Counted from the first letter of the stretch, positions 1-7,204 are shown. The stretch is DNA of 64,000 nt from Streptomyces cavernae (GCF_004023625.1 NZ_RPDJ01000005.1:1-64000); one strand, 5' to 3'. The notes: generated from the sequence alone by a model not told the origin. Program-made: numbers and translations.

Positions 1-1
1 C

Positions 2-73
2 GCGATCAACGGCCCCAGCTACCGGCTCAAGAACCGCCTCAAAGCCATCGAACGGGACACCAACGTGGCCTGA
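2..73 (+). CDS. C-terminal end of an IstB-like transposition ATPase (partial, runs off left edge)
   Basis: Only the last 23 codons and the stop are inside the window. The tail contains GPSYRLKNRLKAIE. The SYRL motif a few residues after a hydrophobic strand is how IstB/DnaC-like helper ATPases of IS21 elements end, and the complete IstB at 2612..3421 ends with a comparable TDSYRL block. This suggests a second IS21-type element with its 3' side here, abutting and probably truncating the TniQ-like gene on the other strand. The assignment rests on a very short peptide, so another DNA-binding or ATPase tail cannot be excluded. Confidence 0.4.
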   Translation, partial: AINGPSYRLKNRLKAIERDTNVA

Positions 74-568
74 CCATTGGCCGCGTTCAAACGTACCGGC
101 CCGGCCGCATCGGAGAGTACGCGGACAGCAGGGTTCGGAGCACCAGCGGAACGGGCGGTTGCGGCGGACGATGGTGCCGCAGCCAGCGCAGGGCGCGGAC
201 CGGAGAGGGTGGCGGGGAGTGCCCTGACGCGAGCGCGGGACGCGCTGGCGGTAGGCGATCAGGCGACACTGGCTGGAACACCACAGTGCTGCTCGGCCCT
301 TGGCTCTTCGGGGGCGAAGGGGCTGGTAGCAGATGCTGCATCGCGTGTCGGTGAGCGCTCGTTGCAGGTCAGCAAGCGGGCGCCCGGTGACCAAAGCCAG
401 TTTCTCGATGTCGGGAGGACCACCGGAGCCGGCTGCGCAGAGGTCAGAACGCAGATCAGCGGGCGGGAGGTGGTTGGCGTGCGCGAGACGGCGAATGTAG
501 GAGTCGACGGTGTCGCCGTGGGCGGGACGAACATAGATCGGCAGACGCGGCGGCGGGACCTCGTTCAT
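74..568 (-). pseudogene. TniQ-like transposition protein, N-terminal part, 3' end probably cut
   Basis: The frame opens at ATG 568, overlapping the stop of the TniB-like gene as ATGA, and stays open to the window edge. Residues 9-30 (RLPIYVRPAHGDTVDSYIRR then LAHANHLP) match the conserved N-terminus of TniQ proteins, which guide target choice in Tn7-like and Tn5053-like transposons. The helical segment through LVTGRPLADLQRALTD follows the same family. Two cysteine clusters come next: C-S-I-C with C-S-S-Q-C about 18 residues later, and C-A-G-C with C-S-E-P-C, each of zinc-binding type. Below about position 110 the reading frame probably belongs to the neighbouring insertion element, so the true end is lost. 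Family call is fairly firm; activity is unlikely because partners are broken. Confidence 0.6.
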
Positions 569-1070
569 CGCCGGGCAGCAGTCTTTGGGGCAGGGCGGGC
601 CGATTCGGCCGCGTAGTCCAGCGGGATGGCGTCGAGCCCTTCCTTGGTGACACGCTCACTGCCGTCCAGGATCGCGTCGATCGCGGCGCCTCGGATGGCG
701 TGAGACAGCGCCCCGATCATCCCGTCGGTCCGGTTGTGCAGGTAGCGGTCCAGCTTGACCAGGCTGCGTGGCGGATGGTTGTGCAGGATCAGAGTGTCTT
801 CCATGGTCGCGATCAGGCCCTTCCACTCGTCGCCGTAAGGAAACGGGCCCGTGGGCACAAGCGTGAAACGGCCCGCGATCTGGGCGCCCCGTCGGCCGAC
901 CAGCAGTTCACTGGTCTCCAGATCGATGCCCGCGTAGACGAACGTGGCGGGGATGCGCTCGGAGAAGTACTTCAAGGTGTCGGAGACTTCGGCGCCGGCC
1001 TGAGTCCTCTGCGAGATGTTGTGGATCTCGTCGACGAGCACGAGGCCGGTGCGGGTATCCGTGCGATCGT
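565..1070 (-). pseudogene. TniB-like AAA+ ATPase, C-terminal half only
   Basis: Translated from about 1070 down to the TGA at 567-565, the frame contains a Walker B strand LVLVDEIHN followed by EVSDTLKYFSERIPATFVYAG and RGAQIAGRF. These are hallmarks of TniB/TnsC-type regulators that deliver a transposase to target DNA. The Walker A half is missing: upstream of about 1070 the DNA instead encodes the end of the TnsA-like protein in another frame. The gene is therefore the downstream half of a deletion that also removed the DDE transposase expected between tnsA and tniB. The 3' end keeps its ATGA coupling to the TniQ-like gene. Confidence 0.7.
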
Positions 1071-1384
1071 CCAGGGCCCCAGCAACTCGACGGCCAACCC
1101 CTCGGTGACCAGCTCCTGCCGCCACATCAGGTGAAACAGCACCGGCAACGTCACCAGCCGGTCCCCGGTCGCGTCAGCTCCAGCCATCAGGGATCGAGCA
1201 CTCCGGAAGGACTCCCGAAGCCGCAGCGCAACAGAGGCGTTCCAGCATCGGGGATGCCGGTAGCGCGACAGCCATCGGACATTCGCCAACATCACCCGGT
1301 CTGGCTCGCCGATCCGTTCGAAGTCCCAACCAGCCTGAACGCAGGCCAGGCGTGTTACCTCGAACGCTTCGGCGTCCTTCGGCT
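1070..1384 (-). pseudogene. TnsA-like transposase endonuclease, C-terminal part (downstream of IS insertion)
   Basis: Reading leftward from the IS junction the frame gives KDAEAFEVTRLACVQAGWDF, then NVRWLSRYRHPRC and LPVLFHLMWRQELVTEG. This is the C-terminal half of the short actinobacterial TnsA-like heteromeric transposase subunit. It directly continues the N-terminal half at 5301..5710: removing 1385-5300 plus one TTCGGCT copy gives ...DERIEPKDAEAFEV... without a frame change. Near 1070 the frame runs into TniB sequence, so the extreme C-terminus may have been trimmed by the same deletion. Confidence 0.8.
1378..1384. repeat. Target site duplication, left copy (TTCGGCT)
   Basis: TTCGGCT directly precedes the left TG end of the IS21-type element and recurs exactly at 5301..5307 after its CA end. 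A 7-bp duplication is within the 4-8 bp usual for IS21. The match does not extend on either side. Confidence 0.9.
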
Positions 1385-1440
1385 TGTTTTCGACAGGTGA
1401 TTTGGGCGCCAGTCGGGCGGTGAGCTTGGGCGCCACTTGG
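1385..1440 (+). repeat. Left terminal inverted repeat with two internal TTGGGCGCC sites
   Basis: The end begins TGTTTTCGACAGGTGATTTG. TTTGGGCGCC lies at 1401-1410 and TTGGGCGCCACTTGG at 1426-1440. The same units occur inverted at the right end, and multiple terminal sites are typical binding sites for IstA. From 1441 to 1713 no further gene is seen; this stretch probably carries the thyX promoter, although no clear -35/-10 pair stands out. Confidence 0.85.
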
Positions 1441-1713
1441 TTGGTTTTGATGCTGTGCGGGGCGGGTGGGGTTTCATGATCGGCAATGGGATTGGGCTCC
1501 ACCCCGATCGGGTGAGATTTGGTCGTGTGCGTGCGTGGTGGGGGTGTTTCGTCCTCGGTGGTGGTGGCGGCTCGATAGGTTGGCTGTCCCGGGTCCCCTC
1601 GGGCCGGTCCCTGACAGGCTCGGCGCGGGAGGACCCGGCTCTTTTTCGATGCTGAGCTGAGGGATCGTGGGAGACTCGGGCCGCCTATTTCCCGAGTTGC
1701 TGCGGAGGACGTC

Positions 1714-2499
1714 TTGCGCCGTGTCGAACCCCAGGTCCGTCTCATCGCCCGGCCGGAGCTGGACTATGACGAGGTCGCCGACTACCTGGCCGAGGTCGGC
1801 GGGGAGAGCTGGCTGGAGCGGGTGGACCGTGGTGACCTGGATAATGCGCAGAACCTCGCTGAGTTCGCGGGCCGTATCTGTTACCGGTCCTGGGAACCGG
1901 GCCTGAACCCGAACGTGACGCGGATCCGGTCCGATCAGGGTGAGTACCTGCGCAACATTCTGGCCAGCGCGCATGGCTCGGTCCTGGAGCACGTGAGCTT
2001 CTCGTTTGTGCTGCATAACGTCAGCCGGGTTGCCACTCATGAGCTTGTCCGGCACCGCGCCGGCGCTGCGGTCTCGCAGGAGTCGCTGCGTTTCGTGCGC
2101 CTGGACGATCTGCCGTTCTGGTTCCCGCAGTGGGCCGAGCAGGACACCGAGCTGATGGAGCGTGCCACGGTTCTGCTGGAGCAGATGGAAGCCTTCCAGG
2201 GCTGGATGGCCGGGCACTTCGGTCTGGAGGAGGAAGGCGTGCGCTTCAGCGAGAAGAAGGCCAAGACCTCGTTCATGCGCCGGTTTGCTCCCGAGGGTGT
2301 CGCCACCGGCCTGGTGTGGACGGCCAATGTGCGCACCCTGCGGCATGTCATTGAGAACCGGACAGCGCCTGGGGCGGAGGAGGAGATCCGTCTGCTCTTC
2401 GGCAAGGTCGGTGAGCTGATGGCCAAGGAGGCCCCGGCGCTGTTCGGGGACTATCAGGTCCAGGACGGTGCCTGGATTCCGGGTTGGCGCAAGGTCTGA
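1714..2499 (+). CDS. thyX: FAD-dependent thymidylate synthase ThyX (IS passenger)
   Basis: This 261-residue protein would make dTMP from dUMP using methylene-tetrahydrofolate and FAD/NADPH, the flavin alternative to ThyA. The signature region reads HELVRHRAGAAVSQESLRF, a variant of the RHR...S ThyX motif that contacts FAD and dUMP. Flanking blocks (FAGRICYRSWEPG, SVLEHVSFSF, WTANVRTLRHVIENR, LFGKVGELM) also fit the family. Start is TTG 1714, with GGAGG at 1703-1707 six bases upstream. It lies wholly inside the IS21-type element, convergent with istB, and appears intact, so the host may carry it as an additional thymidylate synthase. Codon usage is slightly less GC-biased than in the flanking chromosome, which fits transfer with the element. 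Why an insertion sequence keeps it is unknown. Confidence 0.93.
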   Translation: MRRVEPQVRLIARPELDYDEVADYLAEVGGESWLERVDRGDLDNAQNLAEFAGRICYRSWEPGLNPNVTRIRSDQGEYLRNILASAHGSVLEHVSFSFVLHNVSRVATHELVRHRAGAAVSQESLRFVRLDDLPFWFPQWAEQDTELMERATVLLEQMEAFQGWMAGHFGLEEEGVRFSEKKAKTSFMRRFAPEGVATGLVWTANVRTLRHVIENRTAPGAEEEIRLLFGKVGELMAKEAPALFGDYQVQDGAWIPGWRKV

Positions 2500-2559
2500 G
2501 CAGGGGGGGGCGGGAGCTGACACGGCGGCTGATGCCCCCTCAGTGCCCGGGGTCCCGGT

Positions 2560-2595
2560 GGGGCGTCAAAGCGACAGTGGTCGTTTCGACGCCCC
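2560..2595. terminator. Bidirectional hairpin between thyX and istB
   Basis: Arms GGGGCGTCAAAGCGAC (2560-2575) and GTCGTTTCGACGCCCC (2580-2595) pair over 16 bases with two mismatches and a 4-base loop. It sits between the convergent ends of thyX and istB, as expected for a shared transcription terminator. Confidence 0.7.
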
Positions 2596-2611
2596 CGGGA
2601 CTGAGCGGGTT

Positions 2612-3421
2612 TCAAACGTTTCTGGCCTGCTCGGCTTCGGTGGTGGCGAGGCGATAGGAGTCGGTGCCGGTCTCGATGAGGGTGCACTTGAAGGTGAGGC
2701 GGTCGGCGACGGCCGCGCAGAGCCGCGGGTCGGTGAACGTCTTGTCCCACTCGCCGAACGGCGCGTTCGAGGCGACCGCGGTGGCCTTGCGTTCCTCGCG
2801 TTCGGTGAAGATCTGGAACAGCAGTTTGGCGCCCTTCTTGTCCAGGGTCAGGTAGCCGAATTCGTCCAGGCAGAGAAGATCGACTTTGGTGTATCGGGCG
2901 ATGGTGGAGGACAGGTGCCGGCCCGCCTCGGCTTCGGCGAGTTCGTTCACCAGCGCTGCGGTGGTGGTGTAGCGGACGCTGAGCCCGGCCTCGGCCATCG
3001 CGGTGCCCACCCCGATCAGCAGGTGGGACTTGCCGGTGCCGGAGTCGCCGATCAGTACCAGGGGCCGGCCCTCCAGAGCCCAGGCGGTGCTCTTGAGCGA
3101 GCCGATGATCTCGGGCGTGACGTTGGGGTTGGCGTCGAAGTCGAAGTCCTCCAGCCGTTTGGGGCGGGGGAACCGGGCGGCCCGCACCAGCCGCTGTTTG
3201 CGGCGGACGTCGCGGTCCTGGCACTCGACGTCCAGCAGGTCGGCCAGGAACTGCTTGTAGGAGAACTGGTCCCGGCGGGCGGAGACCGTCAGCTCCTCGT
3301 AGCGGGCGCGGATGGTGGGCAGCCGCAGGGTCTTGCATGCCTCGTCGATCAGCGCGTCCTCGGGGTCGAGGTCCGGCAGCGGCATCCGGGGAGTGGGCGG
3401 CTGCGTCGCGGTGATGGTCAT
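2612..3421 (-). CDS. istB: IS21-family helper ATPase IstB
   Basis: A 269-residue AAA+ protein of the DnaC/IstB class. It remodels target DNA and recruits IstA during IS21 transposition. The N-terminal helical domain covers residues 1-100. Walker A GDSGTGKS is near residue 125 and Walker B LLCLDEFGYL near 185. The sensor and arginine region ERKATAVASNAPFGEW follows, and the C-terminus is DRLTFKCTLIETGTDSYRL. ATG 3421 overlaps the istA stop (ATGA), so IstB is made by translational coupling. Length and motifs are normal; nothing appears broken. Confidence 0.95.
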   Translation of the reverse strand: MTITATQPPTPRMPLPDLDPEDALIDEACKTLRLPTIRARYEELTVSARRDQFSYKQFLADLLDVECQDRDVRRKQRLVRAARFPRPKRLEDFDFDANPNVTPEIIGSLKSTAWALEGRPLVLIGDSGTGKSHLLIGVGTAMAEAGLSVRYTTTAALVNELAEAEAGRHLSSTIARYTKVDLLCLDEFGYLTLDKKGAKLLFQIFTEREERKATAVASNAPFGEWDKTFTDPRLCAAVADRLTFKCTLIETGTDSYRLATTEAEQARNV

Positions 3422-5115
3422 GCCGTGCCTTCCTTGCTTTCCTTGGCGGTGCTGGTGCGCTTGAGCAGCCGGTCGTACTTCGACACCGACGGTGGAGGCC
3501 GACGGTCGGAGGGCAGCGTGCGCCGTGTGAGCAGGGAGATCACCTGTCCGCCCTCCTCACCGCCTGGTGCCGGAGGCAGCGCGTCCTCCTCCGCGGCCGG
3601 TTCATCGGCATCCAGCGGACCGGGGCCTGTTGCGATCCCCGGCCGGCCATCGCTGTCGCTCTCCATGGCCTTGCGGGCCTCGATCGCGACCAGCTCAGCA
3701 CTGCACGATTTCGCCCGCAGCACCGTCTCGATGCCCGCGACGACGGCAGCGGCGGGCAGTTGGCGGTGCAGCAGCAGGACCTCGATCAGGGCCCGGGTTC
3801 CCTCTCGCTCGCCGTGAGCGGTGCGGGCCGCAGCCCAGAGCGCCTCATGCGCGCTGGTGAACGTGCCCTCCTCGCGGGCCTGGGCCAGGGCGGCGGCCCC
3901 TGCGAACGCCCCGGGCTTGACCAGCAGGACTTCCAGGTAGTGATCGAGGATGTCGTGGTAGGTGTAGCGGCGGGTCAGCCTGGGGTGCCGGGCGACCACG
4001 GTGCGGCCGTCGAAGACCAGCACCTCGTTCGCCCGCAGCGACACCCTCACCTGCATCCCGATGAACCGGGCCGGGACCGAGTAGTAGCTCTGCCGCACCG
4101 TGATCCGCCCGTTGCGGTGGACCGTGGGCGTCAGGTCCTGCCCGCAGTCGTAGCCGTCGGCCGGGAGTGGGTTCATGTGCTCGCGCTCGGCCGCGAAGTC
4201 GAAGCCGATGCTGGTCGGGCGGCCCTGGACATGCCGGGTGTCCTCCGCCTCGTCGATCTCCGCGAGCGTGGCGTTCAGCTCCGCCAGCGAGTCGACCTGC
4301 GGAGGCGGAACCAGGTACTTGCGGCGGAACCGGCCGCCCTCGTGCTCGACGCCGCCCTTCTCATGGGCGCCCTCCTCGCCGGGCGTGCAGTAAAACGGCG
4401 TGACCCCGAACCACGACCGGAAACTCACCCACCGGGTCGACTCGTGCCGGTTGCGACCGAAGCACACCTGCTTCACCGCCGGCCGCAGGTTGTCGTAGCG
4501 GATGTGCCGGGACGGCACCGCTCCCAGCACCCCGAACGCCTCCAGATGCCCCTCCAGGAATGCCTCCTGCGAGGCACCGGCATAGACCCGGTGCACCGCC
4601 TTGCCCGAGTACGACATCCGCAAGGTGAACATCACACACTTCGTGCGCTGCCCGGCCAGGTCCACCCATACGTCCGCGAAGTCGACCTCAGCCTCTTCAC
4701 CAGGACGTTTCTGCTGCGGCACCATGCCCTCCAGATGGCGTCGGCCTTCCTTGGCCTCCAGCACGAGCTGTGGGCGGCGTTCACGCACGTAGTCCCGGAT
4801 CGTCGAGTACGACGCGAGATCGAAGTCGTACTCGACCGCCAGCCGCGTCTTGATCCGGTCAATGGTGTGCTTCTGCTTGCGCGGAGCCTCGATGTCCGAC
4901 CGCAGCATCGCGTCGATTTCCGCCGCTACCGGGGTCAGTACCGACGCCCTCGGCGGCGGCTTCTTCCGCTCCGGTGGCACCGGCATCGCCAGCGCGTCCC
5001 GGACCGTCCGACGGCTCACCCCGTACCGCTTGGCCAGCGCCCGGCCCGACACCGACGCATCAGCACGCCGGTCACGACGAATCTGCTCAAACAGCCACGC
5101 ACGCGACTTACCCAC
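3418..5115 (-). CDS. istA: IS21-family DDE transposase IstA
   Basis: The catalytic transposase of the element, about 565 residues. An N-terminal helix-turn-helix (GRALAKRYGVSRRTVRDAL) would bind the repeated terminal sites. The RNase-H-fold core shows the catalytic acids in order: VDFADVWVDL, IRYDNLRPAV and EKGGVEHEGG. A Mu-type C-terminal beta-barrel (RQSYYSVPARFIGMQVRV) follows, then a proline/glutamate-rich tail. GTG 5115 is preferred because AGGAGG ends four bases before it; GTG 5130 is in frame but has no ribosome site. The gene is transcribed away from the right end of the element and is coupled to istB. Length is typical and no frameshift is visible. Confidence 0.95.
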   Translation of the reverse strand: MGKSRAWLFEQIRRDRRADASVSGRALAKRYGVSRRTVRDALAMPVPPERKKPPPRASVLTPVAAEIDAMLRSDIEAPRKQKHTIDRIKTRLAVEYDFDLASYSTIRDYVRERRPQLVLEAKEGRRHLEGMVPQQKRPGEEAEVDFADVWVDLAGQRTKCVMFTLRMSYSGKAVHRVYAGASQEAFLEGHLEAFGVLGAVPSRHIRYDNLRPAVKQVCFGRNRHESTRWVSFRSWFGVTPFYCTPGEEGAHEKGGVEHEGGRFRRKYLVPPPQVDSLAELNATLAEIDEAEDTRHVQGRPTSIGFDFAAEREHMNPLPADGYDCGQDLTPTVHRNGRITVRQSYYSVPARFIGMQVRVSLRANEVLVFDGRTVVARHPRLTRRYTYHDILDHYLEVLLVKPGAFAGAAALAQAREEGTFTSAHEALWAAARTAHGEREGTRALIEVLLLHRQLPAAAVVAGIETVLRAKSCSAELVAIEARKAMESDSDGRPGIATGPGPLDADEPAAEEDALPPAPGGEEGGQVISLLTRRTLPSDRRPPPSVSKYDRLLKRTSTAKESKEGTA

Positions 5116-5218
5116 CCGGCCTCCTGACACGACCGTGGATTACCGGGCACAGACTGACGCGGCCAACCGGAGCAGTCGATCACATTGCTCCGAACGTGGC
5201 GTGTCGCGGCATCACCCG

Positions 5219-5300
5219 CCAAGTGGCGCCCAAACTCATTGCCCAAAACCGGCGCCCAAAGTCACCGCCGGAGCGGCCCCCAAATCACCTGTCAAAAACA
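5219..5300 (-). repeat. Right terminal inverted repeat with three TTGGGCGCC-type sites
   Basis: Read on the minus strand the end begins TGTTTTTGACAGGTGATTTG. Sites lie at 5275-5285 (one base different), 5251-5260 and 5219-5233; the last is an exact inverted copy of the left TTGGGCGCCACTTGG. The three sites here against two at the left give the ends an asymmetry. Confidence 0.85.
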
Positions 5301-5307
5301 TTCGGCT
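5301..5307. repeat. Target site duplication, right copy (TTCGGCT)
   Basis: Exact copy of 1378..1384, immediately after the CA end of the IS21-type element. Confidence 0.9.
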
Positions 5308-5710
5308 CGATCCGCTCATCGTGACGGACATCGACCACCACCGCCGAGCCGTCCGTGCGGCGGACAAAATAGTCCGGGGTATGCCGACGCTCTCGCGCGC
5401 CGTCATGCCAGTGCAGCCAGAACGGCTGCGACGCAAGACCCTCCACCGTCGGATCGAAGTCCATCAGCAGGATCCGGTCCCGCTCCAACCACGATTCGAA
5501 GCCGACGTGCTGCTGAGTCGTGGCAGCCCAGTACCAGCCCGCAAAGCTCTTCTGGCCCCGAGGCCAGCGAAACGGCCGCACAGGCACGACGTGCTCGAAG
5601 CGGGCCGTCACGCATTCCCCCAGGGGACGCCGCTGGGGCCCATGGACCGCGTCCACGTAGGACAGCTCCAGATGGAGCCTCGGACCTTCCATTCCAGCCA
5701 GTACTGCCAT
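5301..5710 (-). pseudogene. TnsA-like transposase endonuclease, N-terminal part (upstream of IS insertion)
   Basis: This fragment reads from ATG 5710: PVRPFRWPRGQKSFAGWYWA, HVGFESWLERDRILLMDFDP, ASQPFWLHWHDGARERRHTP, then DYFVRRTDGSAVVVDVRHDE. It is the restriction-endonuclease-like core of short TnsA-like subunits. The acidic residues of GFESWLERD and TPDY are the likely metal ligands. The protein would cut the 5' strands during cut-and-paste Tn7-like transposition. Translation meets the IS end after DERIEPN; the rest is at 1070..1384. The start is uncertain: GGAGG directly abuts ATG 5710, and ATG 5692 is an alternative. As it stands the gene is inactivated. Confidence 0.82.
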
Positions 5711-5779
5711 CCTCCACCCCCAGCATCGTCGACCTGCACGCCTAGGTTCGGTGGCAAGAACCTGTGGAGGGCTGGGTTC

Positions 5780-5813
5780 GCTGTCAAACGACTCGATTGA
5801 GTGACAGCGGACA
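5780..5813 (-). mobile_element. Candidate outer end of the Tn7-like relic
   Basis: Upstream of the tnsA-like gene the minus strand reads TGTCCGCTGTCACTCAATCG and contains the inverted pair GCTGTCA (5780-5786) / TGACAGC (5802-5808). Mu/Tn7/Tn5053-type transposons begin 5'-TGT and carry repeated transposase sites at their ends, so the relic may end at 5813. The matching end lies outside the window or is lost, so the boundary is inference; the inverted repeat could instead be an operator or terminator. Confidence 0.3.
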
Positions 5814-5852
5814 CAAGTGCTGGACCGGAAGGGGTTGCCATACGAACAGTAC

Positions 5853-5888
5853 CGATATATCGTTGACGCATCGCGACAGATCAACGAT
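5853..5888. promoter_or_regulatory. Probable PadR operator/promoter
   Basis: The palindrome CGATATATCG (5853-5862) overlaps the left arm of a perfect 8-bp inverted repeat, ATCGTTGA (5859-5866) / TCAACGAT (5881-5888). AT-rich palindromes just before a padR gene are typical autoregulatory sites. The right arm ends 17 bases before the ATG, so bound repressor would block initiation. Confidence 0.6.
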
Positions 5889-5905
5889 GGGATGGAGTGA
5901 TTGCG

Positions 5906-6556
5906 ATGCGTTCCCATGGACAGGAATTCGAGCCGGGCTTCGGGCCCGGACGTGGACATGGTCACGGCGGCCCCGGCCATCGGGGGCGAGGCGGCTTCGA
6001 AGGGCGACGGGCGTTCGGCCCCTTCGGTCCGGGCCCCGGGCCCGGCGGAATGTGGGGCGGACCCGGCTTCGGCCCGGGCCCCTGGGGTGGGCGCGGCCGG
6101 GGCGGACCGCGGGGCAGGGCGCGGCGCGGCGACGTACGTGCGTCGATCCTGGCGCTGCTGAAGGAACGGCCCATGCACGGCTACGAGATGATCCAGGAGA
6201 TCGCCGAGCGTAGCGGCGGGGCGTGGAAACCCAGCCCGGGCTCGGTCTACCCGACCCTGCAGATGCTGGAGGACGAAGGCCTGATCGCCAGCTCTACCGA
6301 GGGCGGCAAGAAGCTGTTCTCGCTCACCGACTCCGGCCGCGAGGCTGCCGACCAGGGCGCGGACGCGCCGTGGGAGGAAGCCGGCCGAGGCATCGACTGG
6401 GAGGCGCTGAGCGAGATCCGGCAGGCCGGGTTCGGTCTGATGGAGGCGTTCGGGCAGGTCTGGAAGACGGGTAGCGCGGAGCAGCGCGAGAAGGCGCTTG
6501 CTGTCATCAATGAGGCCCGGAAGAAGCTGTATCTGATTCTGGCCGACGAGGACTGA
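5906..6556 (+). CDS. PadR-family transcriptional regulator with glycine/histidine-rich N-terminus
   Basis: A winged-helix repressor of about 216 residues. Residues 1-70 are low complexity: Gly, Pro, Phe and His, including GRGHGHGGPGH. The PadR domain follows: VRASILALLKERPMHGYEMI, SPGSVYPTLQMLEDEGLI, GGKKLFSLTDSGR. A C-terminal helix for dimerisation ends the protein. ATG 5906 is chosen because GGAG at 5894-5897 is eight bases upstream; GTG 5897 is an alternative. The inverted repeat directly upstream suggests autoregulation. No transporter is adjacent, so its other target is not visible. The His-rich lead could bind metal, but that is conjecture. Confidence 0.9.
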   Translation: MRSHGQEFEPGFGPGRGHGHGGPGHRGRGGFEGRRAFGPFGPGPGPGGMWGGPGFGPGPWGGRGRGGPRGRARRGDVRASILALLKERPMHGYEMIQEIAERSGGAWKPSPGSVYPTLQMLEDEGLIASSTEGGKKLFSLTDSGREAADQGADAPWEEAGRGIDWEALSEIRQAGFGLMEAFGQVWKTGSAEQREKALAVINEARKKLYLILADED

Positions 6557-7204
6557 TGGCTTGGTCCAGCCCCGGGTCTGGCCCCGGCCTCGGGTCTGGC
6601 CCCGGCCCCGGGTCTGGCTTCGGCCTCGGGTCTGGCTTCGGCCTCGGGTCTGGCCCCGACCCCGGCCTCGGGTCTGGCCCCGACCCCGGCCTCGGGGCTG
6701 GCCCCGGCCCGGGTCTGGCTACGGCCTTGGATCTGGGCCCGGACTCGGATCTGGGCCCGGCGTCGGGTCCGGCCCCGACCAGCTCAGGGTCTGGCCCCGG
6801 CCTCGGGTCTGGTTTCGGCCTGACGGTGGCGGTGGGCCAGGTTGCTCCGGCTCTGGCCCTGGCGGTCCGGCCTCGGGTCTGGTTTCGGCCTGATGGTGGC
6901 GGTGAGCCGGCCGCCCCGGCTTCGGCTTCGGCCTGACGGTGGCGGTCAGCTGCCGCTTCGGCCCCGGCGCCCCGGCCACGGCTCTGGTTCCGGCTCCCGA
7001 CTGACGGTGGTGGTGAGCCGGTCGCCCCGGCTCCGGCGCCCCGGCCCGGGCTCCCGCCTTTTGGTTCCGGGCCCCTGCTTCGGCTTCGGCCCGGTCGTGG
7101 GTTTCGGGTCGGGCTGGGTGCCGCGTGACGCCCTCGTGGGTTTCCGCGGGGGCGTTGTCGTGTGTCCGAGGTGGGGTAGCGGCTGGGCGTGAAGGGACGT
7201 GGGG
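6557..7204. repeat. GC-rich degenerate minisatellite between padR and SRPBCC gene
   Basis: About 650 bp without a credible gene. From 6565 to about 6840 the plus strand repeats an 18-bp theme (CCTCGGGTCTGGCCCCGG, with TTCGG variants). From about 6840 to 7040 units of the type CGGCCTGACGGTGGCGGT with CCCCGGCTTCGG alternate. Long open frames here merely translate the repeat (GSGPGLGSGP-like) and have no start signal. The convergent genes on either side end into it. Confidence 0.8.

Larger units (their letters stand above)
1385..5300. mobile_element. Complete IS21-family element carrying thyX (3,916 bp)
   Basis: The element starts TGTTTTCGACAGGTGATTTG and ends with the inverted counterpart (CAAATCACCTGTCAAAAACA), flanked by the 7-bp direct repeat TTCGGCT. 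Inside are istA and istB on the minus strand, overlapping by ATGA, and a full-length thyX on the plus strand between istB and the left end, convergent with istB. It interrupts a TnsA-like gene whose frame is restored on excision, so the boundaries are exact. IS21 elements normally hold only istA and istB in about 2-2.5 kb; the extra 1.2 kb here is the thyX passenger and its upstream region. Intact genes and a perfect duplication suggest a fairly recent insertion. Confidence 0.92.

Noticed and set aside
77..616. Long plus-strand frame across the left edge
   Set aside because: It is antisense to the TniQ-like frame, which has family motifs and an ATGA link; the plus frame has no ribosome site or similarity.
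2468..5127. Long plus-strand frames across istAB
   Set aside because: Antisense shadows of IstA and IstB, which have complete catalytic motifs.
6556..6936. Frame encoding GSGPGLGSGP-like protein
   Set aside because: Pure translation of an 18-bp DNA repeat; all frames are open in such sequence and there is no start signal.
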